Assembly (NCBI GenBank): GCA_032622095.1
Contig: CP136062.1
Coordinates: 1,612,001-1,676,000 of the forward strand
Length of the DNA stretch: 64,000 bases
Direction: 5' to 3'
Origin: Siphonodentalium dalli
Lineage: Eukaryota > Mollusca > Scaphopoda > Gadilida > Siphonodentaliidae
In this document: one piece after another, positions 1 through 8,871 of the stretch
How the letters are laid out: the number at the start of each line of letters is the position of its first letter
Position numbering within the stretch: position 1 is the stretch's first letter
Position numbers and translations under genes: made by a program
Notes under the pieces: model-generated
Databases searched by the model: none
What the model saw: only the letters and a program-made list of their open reading frames with translations
What the model was told of the DNA's origin: nothing

Positions 1-68
1 CCGATCGGGACGAAACTTGGTACGTGTGTGTAGTTTGACCAGGCGGTGGTCGTTGTCGTATTGGCGAT

Positions 69-390
69 CCCGTGCGACACCCGTGCAGCGCATGCGCAGA
101 CGAGATCTCGGAAACGGGTGGAGCTATCGACTTGAAATTTGCTATGTGAATGTATCTTGCGCAGGGTACAAATTTTATCGGGTCGCCGAGCCCGTGCGAC
201 GCCCGTGCAGCGCATGCGCAGACGAGATCTCGGAAACGGGTGGAGCTATCGACTTTAAATTTGCTATGTGAATGTATCTTGCGCCGGGTACAAATTTTAT
301 CGGGTCGCCGAGCCCGTGCGACGCCAGCTTCGCGCACGCGCAGACCAGATCTCGGAAACGGGTGGAGCTACCGGGTACAAATTTTGCTTA
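69..390 (+). repeat. 122-bp tandem repeat, about 2.6 units
   Basis: Three units begin at 69, 192 and 314 with CCGTGCGAC, giving periods of 123 and 122 bases. Each contains GAGATCTCGGAAACGGGTGG and GGGTACAAATTTT. The third unit is truncated. The array is GC-rich compared with the surrounding A-rich Helitron tail. Confidence 0.9.
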
Positions 391-433
391 TTGAAACGCG
401 TGGAGCTAAAAATAAACAAAAATATATAAAAAA

Positions 434-439
434 AATGTC
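434..439. repeat. Left 6-bp TSD (AATGTC)
   Basis: AATGTC directly precedes the AGAAGAATAGG terminus of the inserted element and is repeated exactly at 6458-6463. A 6-bp duplication is the hallmark of Maverick/Polinton integration. Confidence 0.88.
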
Positions 440-1477
440 AGAAGAATAGGCGTCTCGTTACCCCCACATCTAAAAATAGAATTTGTGGGTCTAAAATTGG
501 TTGTACTAAAATATTCCCAAAATATCAAAACCCAAAAAAAAAATTCAAAAATTTCAAAAATTATTTTTTCCAAAAAATTTCAAAATCCCAAAACTTCCAA
601 AAAAATTTAAAACCCCAAAATTTCAAAAAAGAAAAAATTTCAAAACCCTCCAAAATTATTTCTCTAAAAAAAAAGTTTAAATAAAAAATTTATAACGAGT
701 TTTCGGTTTCTGATAATCTCGATATTAAAAAAATGTCGAATGTTAAATTATTTGCGTGTAATATCTTTCGTTATTTTTTTTTGTTCAACCAATGTTTCAA
801 TGTATTTATTAATCGATGTTTAGAAATAGCTTTATTGGACATTGTGACCATCGATATGAATGCATACATTCCAGTGTTTTATCGGACGCAGTTCATATAA
901 TTGTCATACCTGAAAATAGACACTATTACTTTTACATAAATAATAAAGAGCGTTTATTCTTTACACTCTCTCTATCCCATATGACAGGTGTGTATTATCG
1001 TGAATTATTGGAAGTATTGAGACTAACGGTCGAAAATTGTAATGTGAAATTACAACCCTCCAGAATGAATTGTCATATTCGCTGTACACGCAATCACACA
1101 CGCGACATTGGTGGTAACAATGTGTCTTTCACACCTTTGCTTTACCAAATAAATTATATTATTTCCCCGTTCACAGTTATATGCTATTCAGAAAACATAT
1201 CAATTTAATGTCTGAACAAACGGGTTCGTATCAATTAAGGTTGATAAACTGTGTCATTCACACGATAATTAGTTAGCCAAAAACATGCATACGTCCAGGA
1301 CACTCAATTATAGAAATTGCTTTGATGACATTGTTATAACAACATTACGTAATAACCACTTATCACTCCAGTCACACTTACGATCATATACCGAAACTAC
1401 AGGTAGCACCGATGATGTAACATTATATCACTGCTATTGTACCAATGATAGGTTCAGACATGTTCGATGTTTAGAAA
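440..1477. repeat. Polinton left TIR
   Basis: The inverted counterpart is 5388-6457. Similarity runs from the AG terminus to the common word CGATGTTTAGAAA, after which the arms diverge. Differences are a few substitutions and indels in the A-rich part at 520-680, so the two arms are recent or have been homogenised. Confidence 0.9.
893..1314. repeat. 422-bp direct repeat, copy 1
   Basis: This is part of the left TIR and recurs at 2718-3139 with a constant offset of 1825 bases, so there is no net indel. A few substitutions separate the copies. Confidence 0.92.
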
Positions 1478-1512
1478 AGAAAAGTTACCTATAATTCTGC
1501 TGTGGTTAAGCC

Positions 1513-1548
<36 letters not shown>
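1513..1548. repeat. (CAA)n microsatellite, first
   Basis: A CAA run is followed by CACCAAGCGACATAACATCC. The same downstream flank follows the CAA tracts ending near 2621 and 3175. Confidence 0.95.
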
Positions 1549-1872
1549 GTCACCAAGCGACATAACATCCTGCTTTGATGATCCAATGGCCAATGTCCAT
1601 GAAGATTTTATTTCCGATGCAAGTCATATTTCCGACTAACTCTTGAAAAGTTACCTATAATTCTGCTGTGGTTAAGCAGTCCATTATTTAGGGCATACCT
1701 GTATGTAGGCCTACCAGTGGATGAATAGTCTGCCGGAGAAGTACTGTGTAGACAGGTCTTGTCGGTAAGAGAGTCAGACGATAAGTGAAGGCTCGGCTAT
1801 TAAAACATAGTAATGCGATAGCGAACATCAAACGAGTCTGCGCACGCATATCTGTCAAAGGATACAATGGCA

Positions 1873-1960
1873 GTCATTGGTCAATTTATCCCCGGTGTCA
1901 GATCAGTACAATAGAAGTCATTGGTCAATTTATCCCCGGTGTCAGCTCAGTACACAATCG
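1873..1960. repeat. 44-bp tandem duplication
   Basis: GTCATTGGTCAATTTATCCC occurs at 1873 and again at 1917, each followed by CGGTGTCAG and a TCAGTAC word. It lies in the part of the left arm with no inverted partner. Confidence 0.85.
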
Positions 1961-1977
1961 GCACGAAGCCGGAGGTC

Positions 1978-2525
1978 ATAATTACTCTTACGAATGAAGA
2001 GCGTTGAACATATACGAAATTACTACACGAATGAACTGAAATTTATATTTCACATCTTACCAACAACAGATACAGACATAGTCATAGTGTTATATTATCT
2101 TACATGTACCCATGCTATGACATCATTCGAAGGGGCAATACACTCAAGGAGTTAAAGTGACACGAAACAAGGGACGTGATGTAATATTGGTGTTTGAATC
2201 TTAAAGGAACACAAGACACTCTAAAGGGACACTCATTATGAATGAATGTTAACAATACAAGCGCACGAATGAAGAGCGTTGAACATATACAAAATTACTA
2301 CACGAATGAATTGAACCTTGAAATTTATATTTCACATCTTACCAACAACAGCTACAGGCATTATCATAGGGTTATACTGTCTTGCATATACACACGCTAT
2401 GACATCATTAAAGGCGGACAATCCACTCACGGTGTGACAACAGATACAGACATAGGCATAGTGTTATACAGTCTTCTATGTACCAATGCTATGACATAAT
2501 TAAAGGGGGATAATACACGCACGGT
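1978..2525. repeat. Subterminal inverted repeat, left
   Basis: This 548-base block is the inverted copy of 4687-5234. It contains two related direct units, near 1993 and 2269, each starting GAATGAAGAGCGTTGAACAT. Together with the terminal repeats it makes about 1.6 kb per side of the element an inverted arm. Confidence 0.88.
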
Positions 2526-2527
2526 AA

Positions 2528-2553
2528 ACAACAACAACACCAACAACAACACC

Positions 2554-2620
<67 letters not shown>

Positions 2621-2621
2621 G
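2528..2621. repeat. (CAA)n microsatellite, second
   Basis: A near-pure CAA tract of about 94 bases with two interruptions near its start. Read in reverse it gives a run of leucine codons, which is not a gene. Confidence 0.95.
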
Positions 2622-2645
2622 CCACCAAGCGACATAACATCCTGC

Positions 2646-2720
2646 TTGCTCATTTATTTGCTCATTTGCTCATTTTTTTGCTCATTTGCTCATTTATTTG
2701 CTCATTTGCTCATTTGCTCA
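2646..2720. repeat. (GCTCATTT)n minisatellite
   Basis: Repeats of TTTGCTCATTTGCTCATTTA run directly into the second copy of the 422-bp repeat. A related tract lies at 3201-3271 after the third CAA tract. Confidence 0.9.
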
Positions 2721-3138
2721 TATAATTGTCATACCTGAAAATAGACACTATTACTTTTACATATATAATAAAGAGCGTTTATTCTTTACACTCTCTCTAT
2801 CCCATATGACAGGTGTGTATTATCGTGAATTATTGGAAGTATTGAGACTAACGGTCGAAAATTGTAATGTGAAATTACAACCCTCCAGAATGAATTGTCA
2901 TATTCGCTGTACACGCAATCACACACGCGACATTGGTGGTAACAATGTGTCTTTCACACCTTTGCTTTACCAAATGAATTATATTATTTCCCCGTTCACA
3001 GTTATATGCTATTCAGAAAACATATCGATTTAATGTCTGAACAAACGGGTTAGTATCAATTAAGGTTGATAAACTGTGTCATTCACACGATAATTAGTTA
3101 GCCAAAAACATGCATACGCCCAGGACACTCAATTATAG

Positions 3139-3139
<1 letters not shown>
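2718..3139. repeat. 422-bp direct repeat, copy 2
   Basis: This is a copy of 893-1314 from the left TIR, placed between a GCTCATTT minisatellite and a CAA microsatellite. It makes a third copy of this TIR segment in the element, counting the inverted one in the right arm. Confidence 0.92.

Positions 3140-3175
<36 letters not shown>
3139..3175. repeat. (CAA)n microsatellite, third
   Basis: A CAA run beginning exactly where the second 422-bp copy ends. It is followed by the shared flank CACCAAGCGACATAACATCC and then GCTCATTT repeats. Confidence 0.95.
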
Positions 3176-3200
3176 GCCACCAAGCGACATAACATCCTGC

Positions 3201-3271
3201 TTGCTCATTTATTTGCTCATTTGCACATTTGTTTGCTCATTTGCTCATTTATTTGCTCATTTGCTCATTTT
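3201..3271. repeat. (GCTCATTT)n minisatellite, second tract
   Basis: GCTCATTT units alternate with ATTT and GCACATTTGT variants. The cassette CAA tract, ACCAAGCGACATAACATCC flank and GCTCATTT tract is repeated in the same order at 2528-2720. Confidence 0.9.
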
Positions 3272-3416
3272 TCTCACCCCCTTGAATATACTTTGTGTGA
3301 TATTCTGTGTCATTGTTAATTGATTGGTGCATACTCAATCAAGATCTCAACGAAACGCATTATTGACATCGATAACTATCATGGTGCATTTGGCAATCAT
3401 GGCCAATAATCGATTT

Positions 3417-3425
3417 TTATAAGAG
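3417..3425 (+). promoter_or_regulatory. TTATAAGAG core-promoter-like motif, gene 1
   Basis: TTATAAGAG lies 61 bases before the ATG at 3486. The identical nine bases occur 28 bases before the ATG at 3998. Shared position upstream of both genes suggests a TATA-like element specific to this transposon. This is inference from two occurrences. Confidence 0.4.
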
Positions 3426-3485
3426 GCGATAAACTTTCTAAAATAAAATGCAGAAAAAAGAGTGACTTGTACATTTTGAAGAAAC

Positions 3486-3809
3486 ATGTCGATCCCGTAT
3501 ATTCCAGCAGATCTTGAAATGTGGAGAAAACATTTCAGAGATATGGTTGATGGGAAGTTAATACCAGATAATCAGGGTCGATACTTTATTGACAGAACTA
3601 AAAATAGTGATAGTGAAGAAGACGTTCTAAAACCACTTATTAACGTGGTGACACCCCTCGCTCAAGCGATTGAAATGGCTAAGGCTGAAGTTGCAGCAAA
3701 TAAGTTGACAAACACACGTAAAGGGTCCAAACAAACCAACAAGAGAGTGTCTGTTGGAGGTTTGTCTAATAATAAGAAGAAAATGAAAAGACCAGTGTCA
3801 TACGATTAG
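3486..3809 (+). CDS. Small basic-tailed Polinton protein, 107 aa, unknown function
   Basis: The ATG at 3486 has a purine at -3 (GAAACATGT), and the frame is open for 107 codons to TAG. The N-terminal third is compact and hydrophilic, with an aromatic motif (MWRKHFRDM, about residues 12-20). A short acidic stretch (SDSEED, about 41-46) follows. A likely helix carries NVVTPLAQAIEMAKAEV (about 54-70), and the C-terminal third is lysine- and asparagine-rich (GSKQTNKR, KKKMKR), as in a nucleic-acid-binding or nuclear-localised tail. No transmembrane segment or signal peptide is seen. The W-x-x-HF and VTP-x-AQ-x-x-x-x-A spacing resembles a small conserved Maverick/Polinton reading frame I recall, but I cannot name it or test this here. 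It lies in the unique centre of the element, upstream of and in the same direction as the zinc-finger gene. It is the best-preserved gene in the element. Confidence 0.7.
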   Translation: MSIPYIPADLEMWRKHFRDMVDGKLIPDNQGRYFIDRTKNSDSEEDVLKPLINVVTPLAQAIEMAKAEVAANKLTNTRKGSKQTNKRVSVGGLSNNKKKMKRPVSYD

Positions 3810-3961
3810 CCAAATCATGAATGAATACATAGAGTACCATACTGATAAATTGGCATTAATTGAATCACCGGCGGTCAAATATCTATACCCTAGCCTCGGG
3901 ACGAACGTACTCTTAGAGCGACGGTTGTATACCACACCTTATTCTCTCTTTTTATCGCTAC

Positions 3962-3970
3962 TTATAAGAG
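3962..3970 (+). promoter_or_regulatory. TTATAAGAG core-promoter-like motif, gene 2
   Basis: Same nine bases as at 3417-3425, here 28 bases before the ATG at 3998. Its position favours 3998 rather than 4015 as the original start of the downstream gene. Confidence 0.4.
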
Positions 3971-3997
3971 TGATGGTTCTTCCAATAATACGCGATA

Positions 3998-4569
3998 ATG
4001 CACGGGTGTGATTTATGTGGCATTATATTTTATCGACGAACTACAATCTACAAAGACATAAACAGATTAAACACGGAGTTATGTCTGAGACAAAACCAAC
4101 TCTCTTCGGAGAAGATACCGATGAATCTGACGAAGCGGTTCTAGATTCAGATGAAGATGAACGTGGAACGCTATCAGATTCAGAAGATGGTAATGGCGTC
4201 GGTAGTAGAACGGTATTCGGTCTTAAGAAAGCTGTGCGATGTGTCAACGAGATGGACACATTCAAAAGTATGATGAAACGCGTCACCAATGATGTGAAAG
4301 AAGAAGAGAGCATTTCGGGAGATGAGAGCATGTCGGGAAAAGAGGATACCATCGACACAGAGTTTTCTCTGTTTCTCAAAAGTTATAGACGATTAATAGA
4401 ATACCAGTATCGATTGAAAACATCACGCATACATACCATGATCATGAAGAAAATGGTCAAACTGACCAAACACGGATATAATAATGAATGGGCTGCAGAT
4501 GAAGCGATGAGAAAATTCAAGAAACTCTTAGAAGTAAATCTAACGGTCGAAGATTCAGACAATGATTAA
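3998..4569 (+). pseudogene. Acidic C2H2 zinc-finger protein of the Polinton, frameshifted near its start
   Basis: From the ATG at 3998 the first codons carry a Cys-x2-Cys pair and a following Phe. From about 4033 the matching half of a C2H2 finger (Leu-x2-His-x4-His, ending KQIKHG) is in the frame of the ATG at 4015. The two halves have exactly classical C2H2 spacing if a small indel in the T-rich run near 4028-4032 is allowed, so the finger is split by a frameshift. From 4015 the frame is open for 184 codons. A strongly acidic Asp/Glu/Ser segment covers about residues 29-59, a second acidic patch lies near 95-112, and a basic helical region with repeated KK and RR follows before an acidic tail. 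Finger plus acidic segment suggests a DNA-binding regulator. Translation from 4015 or 4081 would give a protein without the finger. Sequencing error is an alternative to a true mutation. Confidence 0.6.
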
Positions 4570-4574
4570 ATTTC

Positions 4575-4580
4575 AATAAA
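4575..4580 (+). terminator. Polyadenylation signal AATAAA
   Basis: AATAAA begins five bases after the TAA stop of the zinc-finger gene and is followed by TCATCAACATGTTATTCTCG. It is consistent with a very short 3' untranslated region, as in compact viral-type genes. Confidence 0.55.
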
Positions 4581-4686
4581 CTTCATCAACATGTTATTCT
4601 CGTCTTCGTTATATATCTATAAGTGGGGAGGGGGTTTCACCAATATTACATCACGTCCCTTACCGCGTGTCACTTTAACATTCCAC

Positions 4687-5234
4687 ACCGTGCGTGTATT
4701 ATCCCCCTTTAATTATGTCATAGCATTGGTACATAGAAGACTGTATAACATTATGCCTATGTCTGTATCTGTTGTCACACCGTGAGTGGATTGTCCGCCT
4801 TTAATGATGTCATAGCGTGTGTATATGCAAGACAGTATAACCCTATGATAATGCCTGTAGCTGTTGTTGGTAAGATGTGAAATATAAATTTCAAGGTTCA
4901 ATTCATTCGTGTAGTAATTTTGTATATGTTCAACGCTCTTCATTCGTGCGCCTGTATTGTTAACATTCATTCATAATGAGTGTCCCTTTAGAGTGTCTTG
5001 TGTTCCTTTAAGATTCAAACACCAATATTACATCACGTCCCTTGTTTCGTGTCACTTTAACTCCTTGAGTGTATTGCCCCTTCGAATGATGTCATAGCAT
5101 GGGTACATGTAAGATAGTATAACACTATGACTATGTCTGTATCTGTTGTTGGTAAGATGTGAAAATATAAATTTCAGTTCATTCGTGTAGTAATTTCGTA
5201 TATGTTCAACGCTCTTCATTCGTAAGAGTAATTA
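4687..5234. repeat. Subterminal inverted repeat, right
   Basis: This is the inverted partner of 1978-2525. It starts with ACCGTGCGTGTATTATCCCC and ends at the CGTAAGAGTAATTA word. The 153 bases between it and the right TIR (5235-5387) have no partner in the left arm. Confidence 0.88.
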
Positions 5235-5387
5235 CCAACTGGAAGTTGTACTATTTTTGATAAACATCGGATTTGCTCATCAGACGATAAGCTGACAATA
5301 TTTACGTATGGTCTAATTATATTCATGCATAAATGTAAGGTAATTTTTGTTATGGTCAAGTTTTTTGTTAACAATTGTTAATATCTA

Positions 5388-6457
5388 TTTCTAAACATCG
5401 AACATGTCTGAACCTATCATTGGTACAATAGCAGTGATATAATGTTACATCATCGGTGCTACCTGTAGTTTCGGTATATGATCGTAAGTGTGACTGGAGT
5501 GATAAGTGGTTATTACGTAATGTTGTTATAACAATGTCATCAAAGCAATTTCTATAATTGAGTGTCCTGGACGTATGCATGTTTTTGGCTAACTAATTAT
5601 CGTGTGAATGACACAGTTTATCAACCTTAATTGATACTAACCCGTTTGTTCAGACATTAAATCGATATGTTTTCTGAATAGCATATAACTGTGAACGGGG
5701 AAATAATATAATTCATTTGGTAAAGCAAAGGTGTGAAAGACACATTGTTACCACCAATGTCGCGTGTGTGATTGCGTGTACAGCGAATATGACAATTCAT
5801 TCTGGAGGGATGTAATTTCACATTACAATTTTCGACCGTTAGTCTCAATACTTCCAATAATTCACGATAATACACACCTGTCATATGGGATAGAGAGAGT
5901 GTAAAGAATAAACGCTCTTTATTATTTATGTAAAAGTAATAGTGTCTATTTTCAGGTATGACAATTATATGAACTGCGTCCGATAAAACACTGGAATGTA
6001 TGCATTCATATCGATGGTCACAATGTCCAATAAAGCTATTTCTAAACATCGATTAATAAATACATTGAAACATTGGTTGAACAAAAAAAAATAACGAAAG
6101 ATATTACGCGCAAATAATTTAACATTCGACATTTTAATATCGAGATTATCAGAAACCGAAAACTCGTTATAAATTTTTTATTTAAACTTTTTTTGGAGAA
6201 ATAATTTTGAGGGTTTTGATAATTTGGAAGTTTGGAAATTTTGGGGTTTTGATAATTTGGAAGTTTGGAAATTTTTAAATTTTTTGGAAAAAATAAAATT
6301 TTTGGGTTTTGAAATGTTTTTTTTTGGAAAAAAAAAATTTTTGAAGTTTTGAAATTTTTTTGGGTTTTGTTATTTTGGGAATATTTTAGTACAACCAATT
6401 TTAGACCCCCAAAGATTCTATTTTTAGATGTGAGGCTAACGAGACGCCTATTCTTCT
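5388..6457. repeat. Polinton right TIR
   Basis: This is the inverted partner of 440-1477. The outer part is a T-rich tract (6170-6370) corresponding to the A-rich tract of the left arm, with small length differences there. Confidence 0.9.
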
Positions 6458-6503
6458 AATGTCATGTTTCGGACAAGCCGCCGGTGGCGGGCTAACCTGC
6501 TAG
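6458..6503 (+). mobile_element. Helitron A, 3' terminus
   Basis: The segment begins with the right TSD copy AATGTC, continues ATGTTTCGGACAAG, and contains the stem CCGCC-GGT-GGCGG followed by GCTAACCTGCTAG. A subterminal hairpin about ten bases before a CTRR terminus is the defining 3' end of a Helitron. The last base is 6503. Confidence 0.85.
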
Positions 6504-7820
6504 TCTATACTATATATTTTGAGACTTCGTATATATGTGTGTGGGTACTTCATAGAATCCAAAACGCGTGTAAAGATTGAGCTCAAACTTCCTATGTAAG
6601 TGTCAAATCCCACCGACACGACCGTGGTCGCGGTTTAGAGAAGCTCAGAGCACCCGTTCTCCAATCTCAAATCACCGCAAAGGCACGGCGGGGGTTAATC
6701 AAGTGATTATTTAATGAGCGTTTGTTTTTGACGCATCTCTATAAAGAGCGTCTGTTTCCCATTCAACGTTATTCGCATCTGCAGAGTTATACGGTAACAT
6801 TGACTGCATTTCCTATGCGGGGAGATTTATTGGATGTAGTACTCTTACAACATCATTGTTATAGTATGTATGACACTTAGGTCAGGGCTTAGGGGGGGGG
6901 TAGTTATAGGCATAATGCTTCTCAGAAATCCCGGTTACAAACCAACACTCACAATTTCGTATTTACGCAAACGTTATCGCTCGAAAGCAGAGAGAAAGTG
7001 CTTTCCTATTTTTAGAACGCAACACATGTTTACGTCGCCATGGTCGCGTTGGGGTTCACCACGGGGACTATTGACCAACACTCACAATTTCGTCTTTTGC
7101 ATCAGATACCAACACCTCGACCGATCGGATATATGCGTGTATGTGTGTATATATGTGGGTACTTCATAGAATCGAAAACGCGTGTAGGAACGGGCATCCC
7201 CACGGCAATGTCGGCTTATAAGACATCTTTACTACACATGACAGCCGATGGACAATTGGTCTCTATATATGTACCAAAATTACGCCGCGTTGGTGACTGG
7301 GAAATTCCAGGGAATGCCGATTGAGCTCAAACTTGCTACCTACGGGAAGTGTCATATATATGAGTGTGTCCTTTATAGACTCGAACCGATTGAGCTCAAA
7401 CTTGCTAAATATTGACTGGGAAATTACAGGGAATGCCGATTGAGCTCAAAATTTCTACCTACGGGAAGTGTCATATATATGTGTGTGTCCTTTATAGACT
7501 CGAACCGATTGAGCTCAAACTTGCTAAATACGGGAAGTGTCATGGACGGGTTCATTGAAATTTTTTTTTTTTTAAAAGGCACAATTAACTCCTTGAAAAA
7601 AAAAAATTCGGGTAAAATTTAAAAACAAAAAATTAAATTAAAAAATTAAAAAGGCACAATTAACTCATTGAAAAACAAAAAATTAAATTAAAATTGTCAT
7701 GTTTCGGACTATTGCCGAAATTTGGTGCAAATGCAGCACAAGTGTCTCGGAACCTGTTGCAATTGCTTTTTCGAACAAAGCCATGGGACGAATGCCGCCA
7801 GTGGCGGGCTAACCTGCTAG
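6504..7820 (+). mobile_element. Helitron B, complete non-autonomous copy
   Basis: It begins TCTATACTATATATTTTG immediately after the CTAG of the preceding Helitron and ends at CTAG (7817-7820) after the hairpin region GCCGCCAGTGGCGGGC. Start TC and end CTAG are Helitron boundaries. The 1317-bp body has no RepHel gene. It contains a CTATAAAGAGCG word near 6740 and an internal tandem array. The 5' end motif GGGTACTTCATAGAATC recurs near 7158, which shows internal duplication. Confidence 0.85.
7303..7545 (+). repeat. About 121-bp tandem duplication inside Helitron B
   Basis: GGGAATGCCGATTGAGCTCA occurs near 7310 and again near 7431, followed each time by ACGGGAAGTGTCATATATAT and TTTATAGACTCGAACCGATT. 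The period is close to that of the 122-bp array in Helitron A, although the sequence differs. Confidence 0.8.
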
Positions 7821-8668
7821 TACTATATATTTTGTGACTTCGTATATATATATATATATATGTACTTCATAGAATCGAAAACGGTTCGCTCGATTGAGTT
7901 CAAACTTCCCATCTAAATGTAAAAACACACGGGAATTTTCGTTGCGGCGTTTTGGAGAAGCTCAGAGCATGCGTTCTCCACTCTCAAAATCACCGCAAAG
8001 GCACGGCGGGGGTTAATCGCGTTAATAGTTAAAGAGCGTCAGTTTTCCGAAGTGTCTATATAAAGAGCGTCGTTTTCGCTATCTACTTATCTGTATGACG
8101 GGCAATTCAATGCAATGTTATCGCGTTTGTTTTCAATGCAATACCGGATTCGACATCAAGCGTGTATGCTTATGTGAGTCGTTTCCGGGAATCAGTGTTA
8201 AAAAAAAAGGAAAACAATGAATGCGTTGTCTGTCGTTCCTAGGAAGGGGGGGGGGATTTCATCGAGTTATATTGACCATCTCGTAAGGATGGACAACCTC
8301 TGTCAGGGGCTGCTCAATGGCCACGGGGAGTTAAATAACGGGGAAGTTTAGGACGGGTACCATGAATTAACTCATTGAAAAACAAAGAATGCGTTGTCTG
8401 TCGTTCCTAGGAAGGGGGGATTTTTCATCAAAAAAAACAATTAAATTATAAAAAAGAATTAAATTAATAATTAAATAAATATTAAAAAATTCAAAAAAAC
8501 ATAAATTAAATTTAAAAAACATTAAATTAATATTAAAAACATAAATTAAATTTAAAAAACATTAAATTAATATTAAAATATATTTAAAAAAATATAAATA
8601 AAAACAAAATAATTTTAAAAAATGTCATGTTTCGAACAAACGCCGCCGGTGGCGGGCTAACCTGCTAG
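7821..8668 (+). mobile_element. Helitron C, head-to-tail with B
   Basis: The 5' end TACTATATATTTTGTGACTT equals the start of Helitron B without its first four bases, and it directly abuts the CTAG of B. The 3' end is the hairpin CCGCC-GGT-GGCGG then GCTAACCTGCTAG at 8668. The body repeats features of B: CACGGCGGGGGTTAATC and CTATATAAAGAGCG. No transposase is encoded. Confidence 0.8.
8424..8622. repeat. A/T-rich simple sequence in Helitron C
   Basis: Nearly pure A and T with variants of AAATTAAATTTAAAAAACAT repeated several times. This explains the lack of open frames here. Confidence 0.9.
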
Positions 8669-8791
8669 TCTTATATACATGAGAGTCTCCCATCTAAGGA
8701 GCCTCGCATATATAATATAATACATTGGCCTTTATCTTGACCTTGTAAGCCAGTGCATTTTCTTATGCGGGATCTTTAATGCTGCACCTAA

Positions 8792-8871
8792 GGGAGGGGG
8801 CGACCCCCTCCCATACCTACCCCCATCTCGGGCCTACGGCCCTAGGGCTAGGGATATGCCTTCGGCATATC
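8792..8871. other. Three consecutive tri-loop hairpins
   Basis: Three perfect stems lie within 80 bases, each with a three-base loop. They are a 9-bp stem GGGAGGGGG/CCCCCTCCC (8792-8812), a 5-bp stem GGGCC/GGCCC (8830-8842) and an 8-bp stem GATATGCC/GGCATATC (8853-8871). They start about 120 bases after the end of Helitron C. No gene is recognised. Confidence 0.85.

Larger units (their letters stand above)
1..439 (+). mobile_element. Helitron A, internal part (interrupted)
   Basis: This is the left part of a non-autonomous Helitron whose start lies before the window. The A-rich tail before position 440 resumes after the inserted element at 6458 and runs to a Helitron terminus at 6503. The joined order (A-rich tail, ATGTCATGTTTCG, GC hairpin, CTAG) matches the complete 3' ends at about 7698-7820 and 8620-8668. 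No coding sequence for a RepHel protein is visible, so it would depend on a helper. The 122-bp tandem array inside it is typical of non-autonomous animal Helitrons. Confidence 0.75.
440..6457. mobile_element. Non-autonomous Maverick/Polinton-like element (6018 bp)
   Basis: The element begins AGAAGAATAGG and ends CCTATTCTTCT, with inverted repeats of about 1.05 kb. It is flanked by the 6-bp direct repeat AATGTC. The AG terminus, 6-bp TSD and very long TIRs are the published signature of Maverick/Polinton elements, which are virus-like self-synthesising transposons usually 15-20 kb long. This copy holds only two candidate genes, at 3486-3809 and 3998-4569, and shows no polymerase B, integrase, packaging ATPase, protease or capsid gene. 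It is therefore probably a deletion derivative mobilised in trans. It sits in the 3' tail of Helitron A and so is the younger insertion. Its arms are enlarged by internal duplications and (CAA)n tracts. Confidence 0.85.

Noticed and set aside
816-1208. 130-codon frame in the Polinton TIR, repeated at 2686-3033 (partly) and 5657-6049
   Set aside because: Its presence in three places follows from the duplicated DNA. It lacks recognisable motifs and lies in an inverted arm, so conservation is not evidence of coding.
2427-2618. Minus-strand frame with a long leucine run
   Set aside because: It is the reverse reading of the (CAA)n microsatellite.
3817-4011. 64-codon frame between the two Polinton genes
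   Set aside because: It overlaps the likely promoter and start region of the zinc-finger gene and has no recognisable motif. It ends just before ATG 4015 by frame coincidence.
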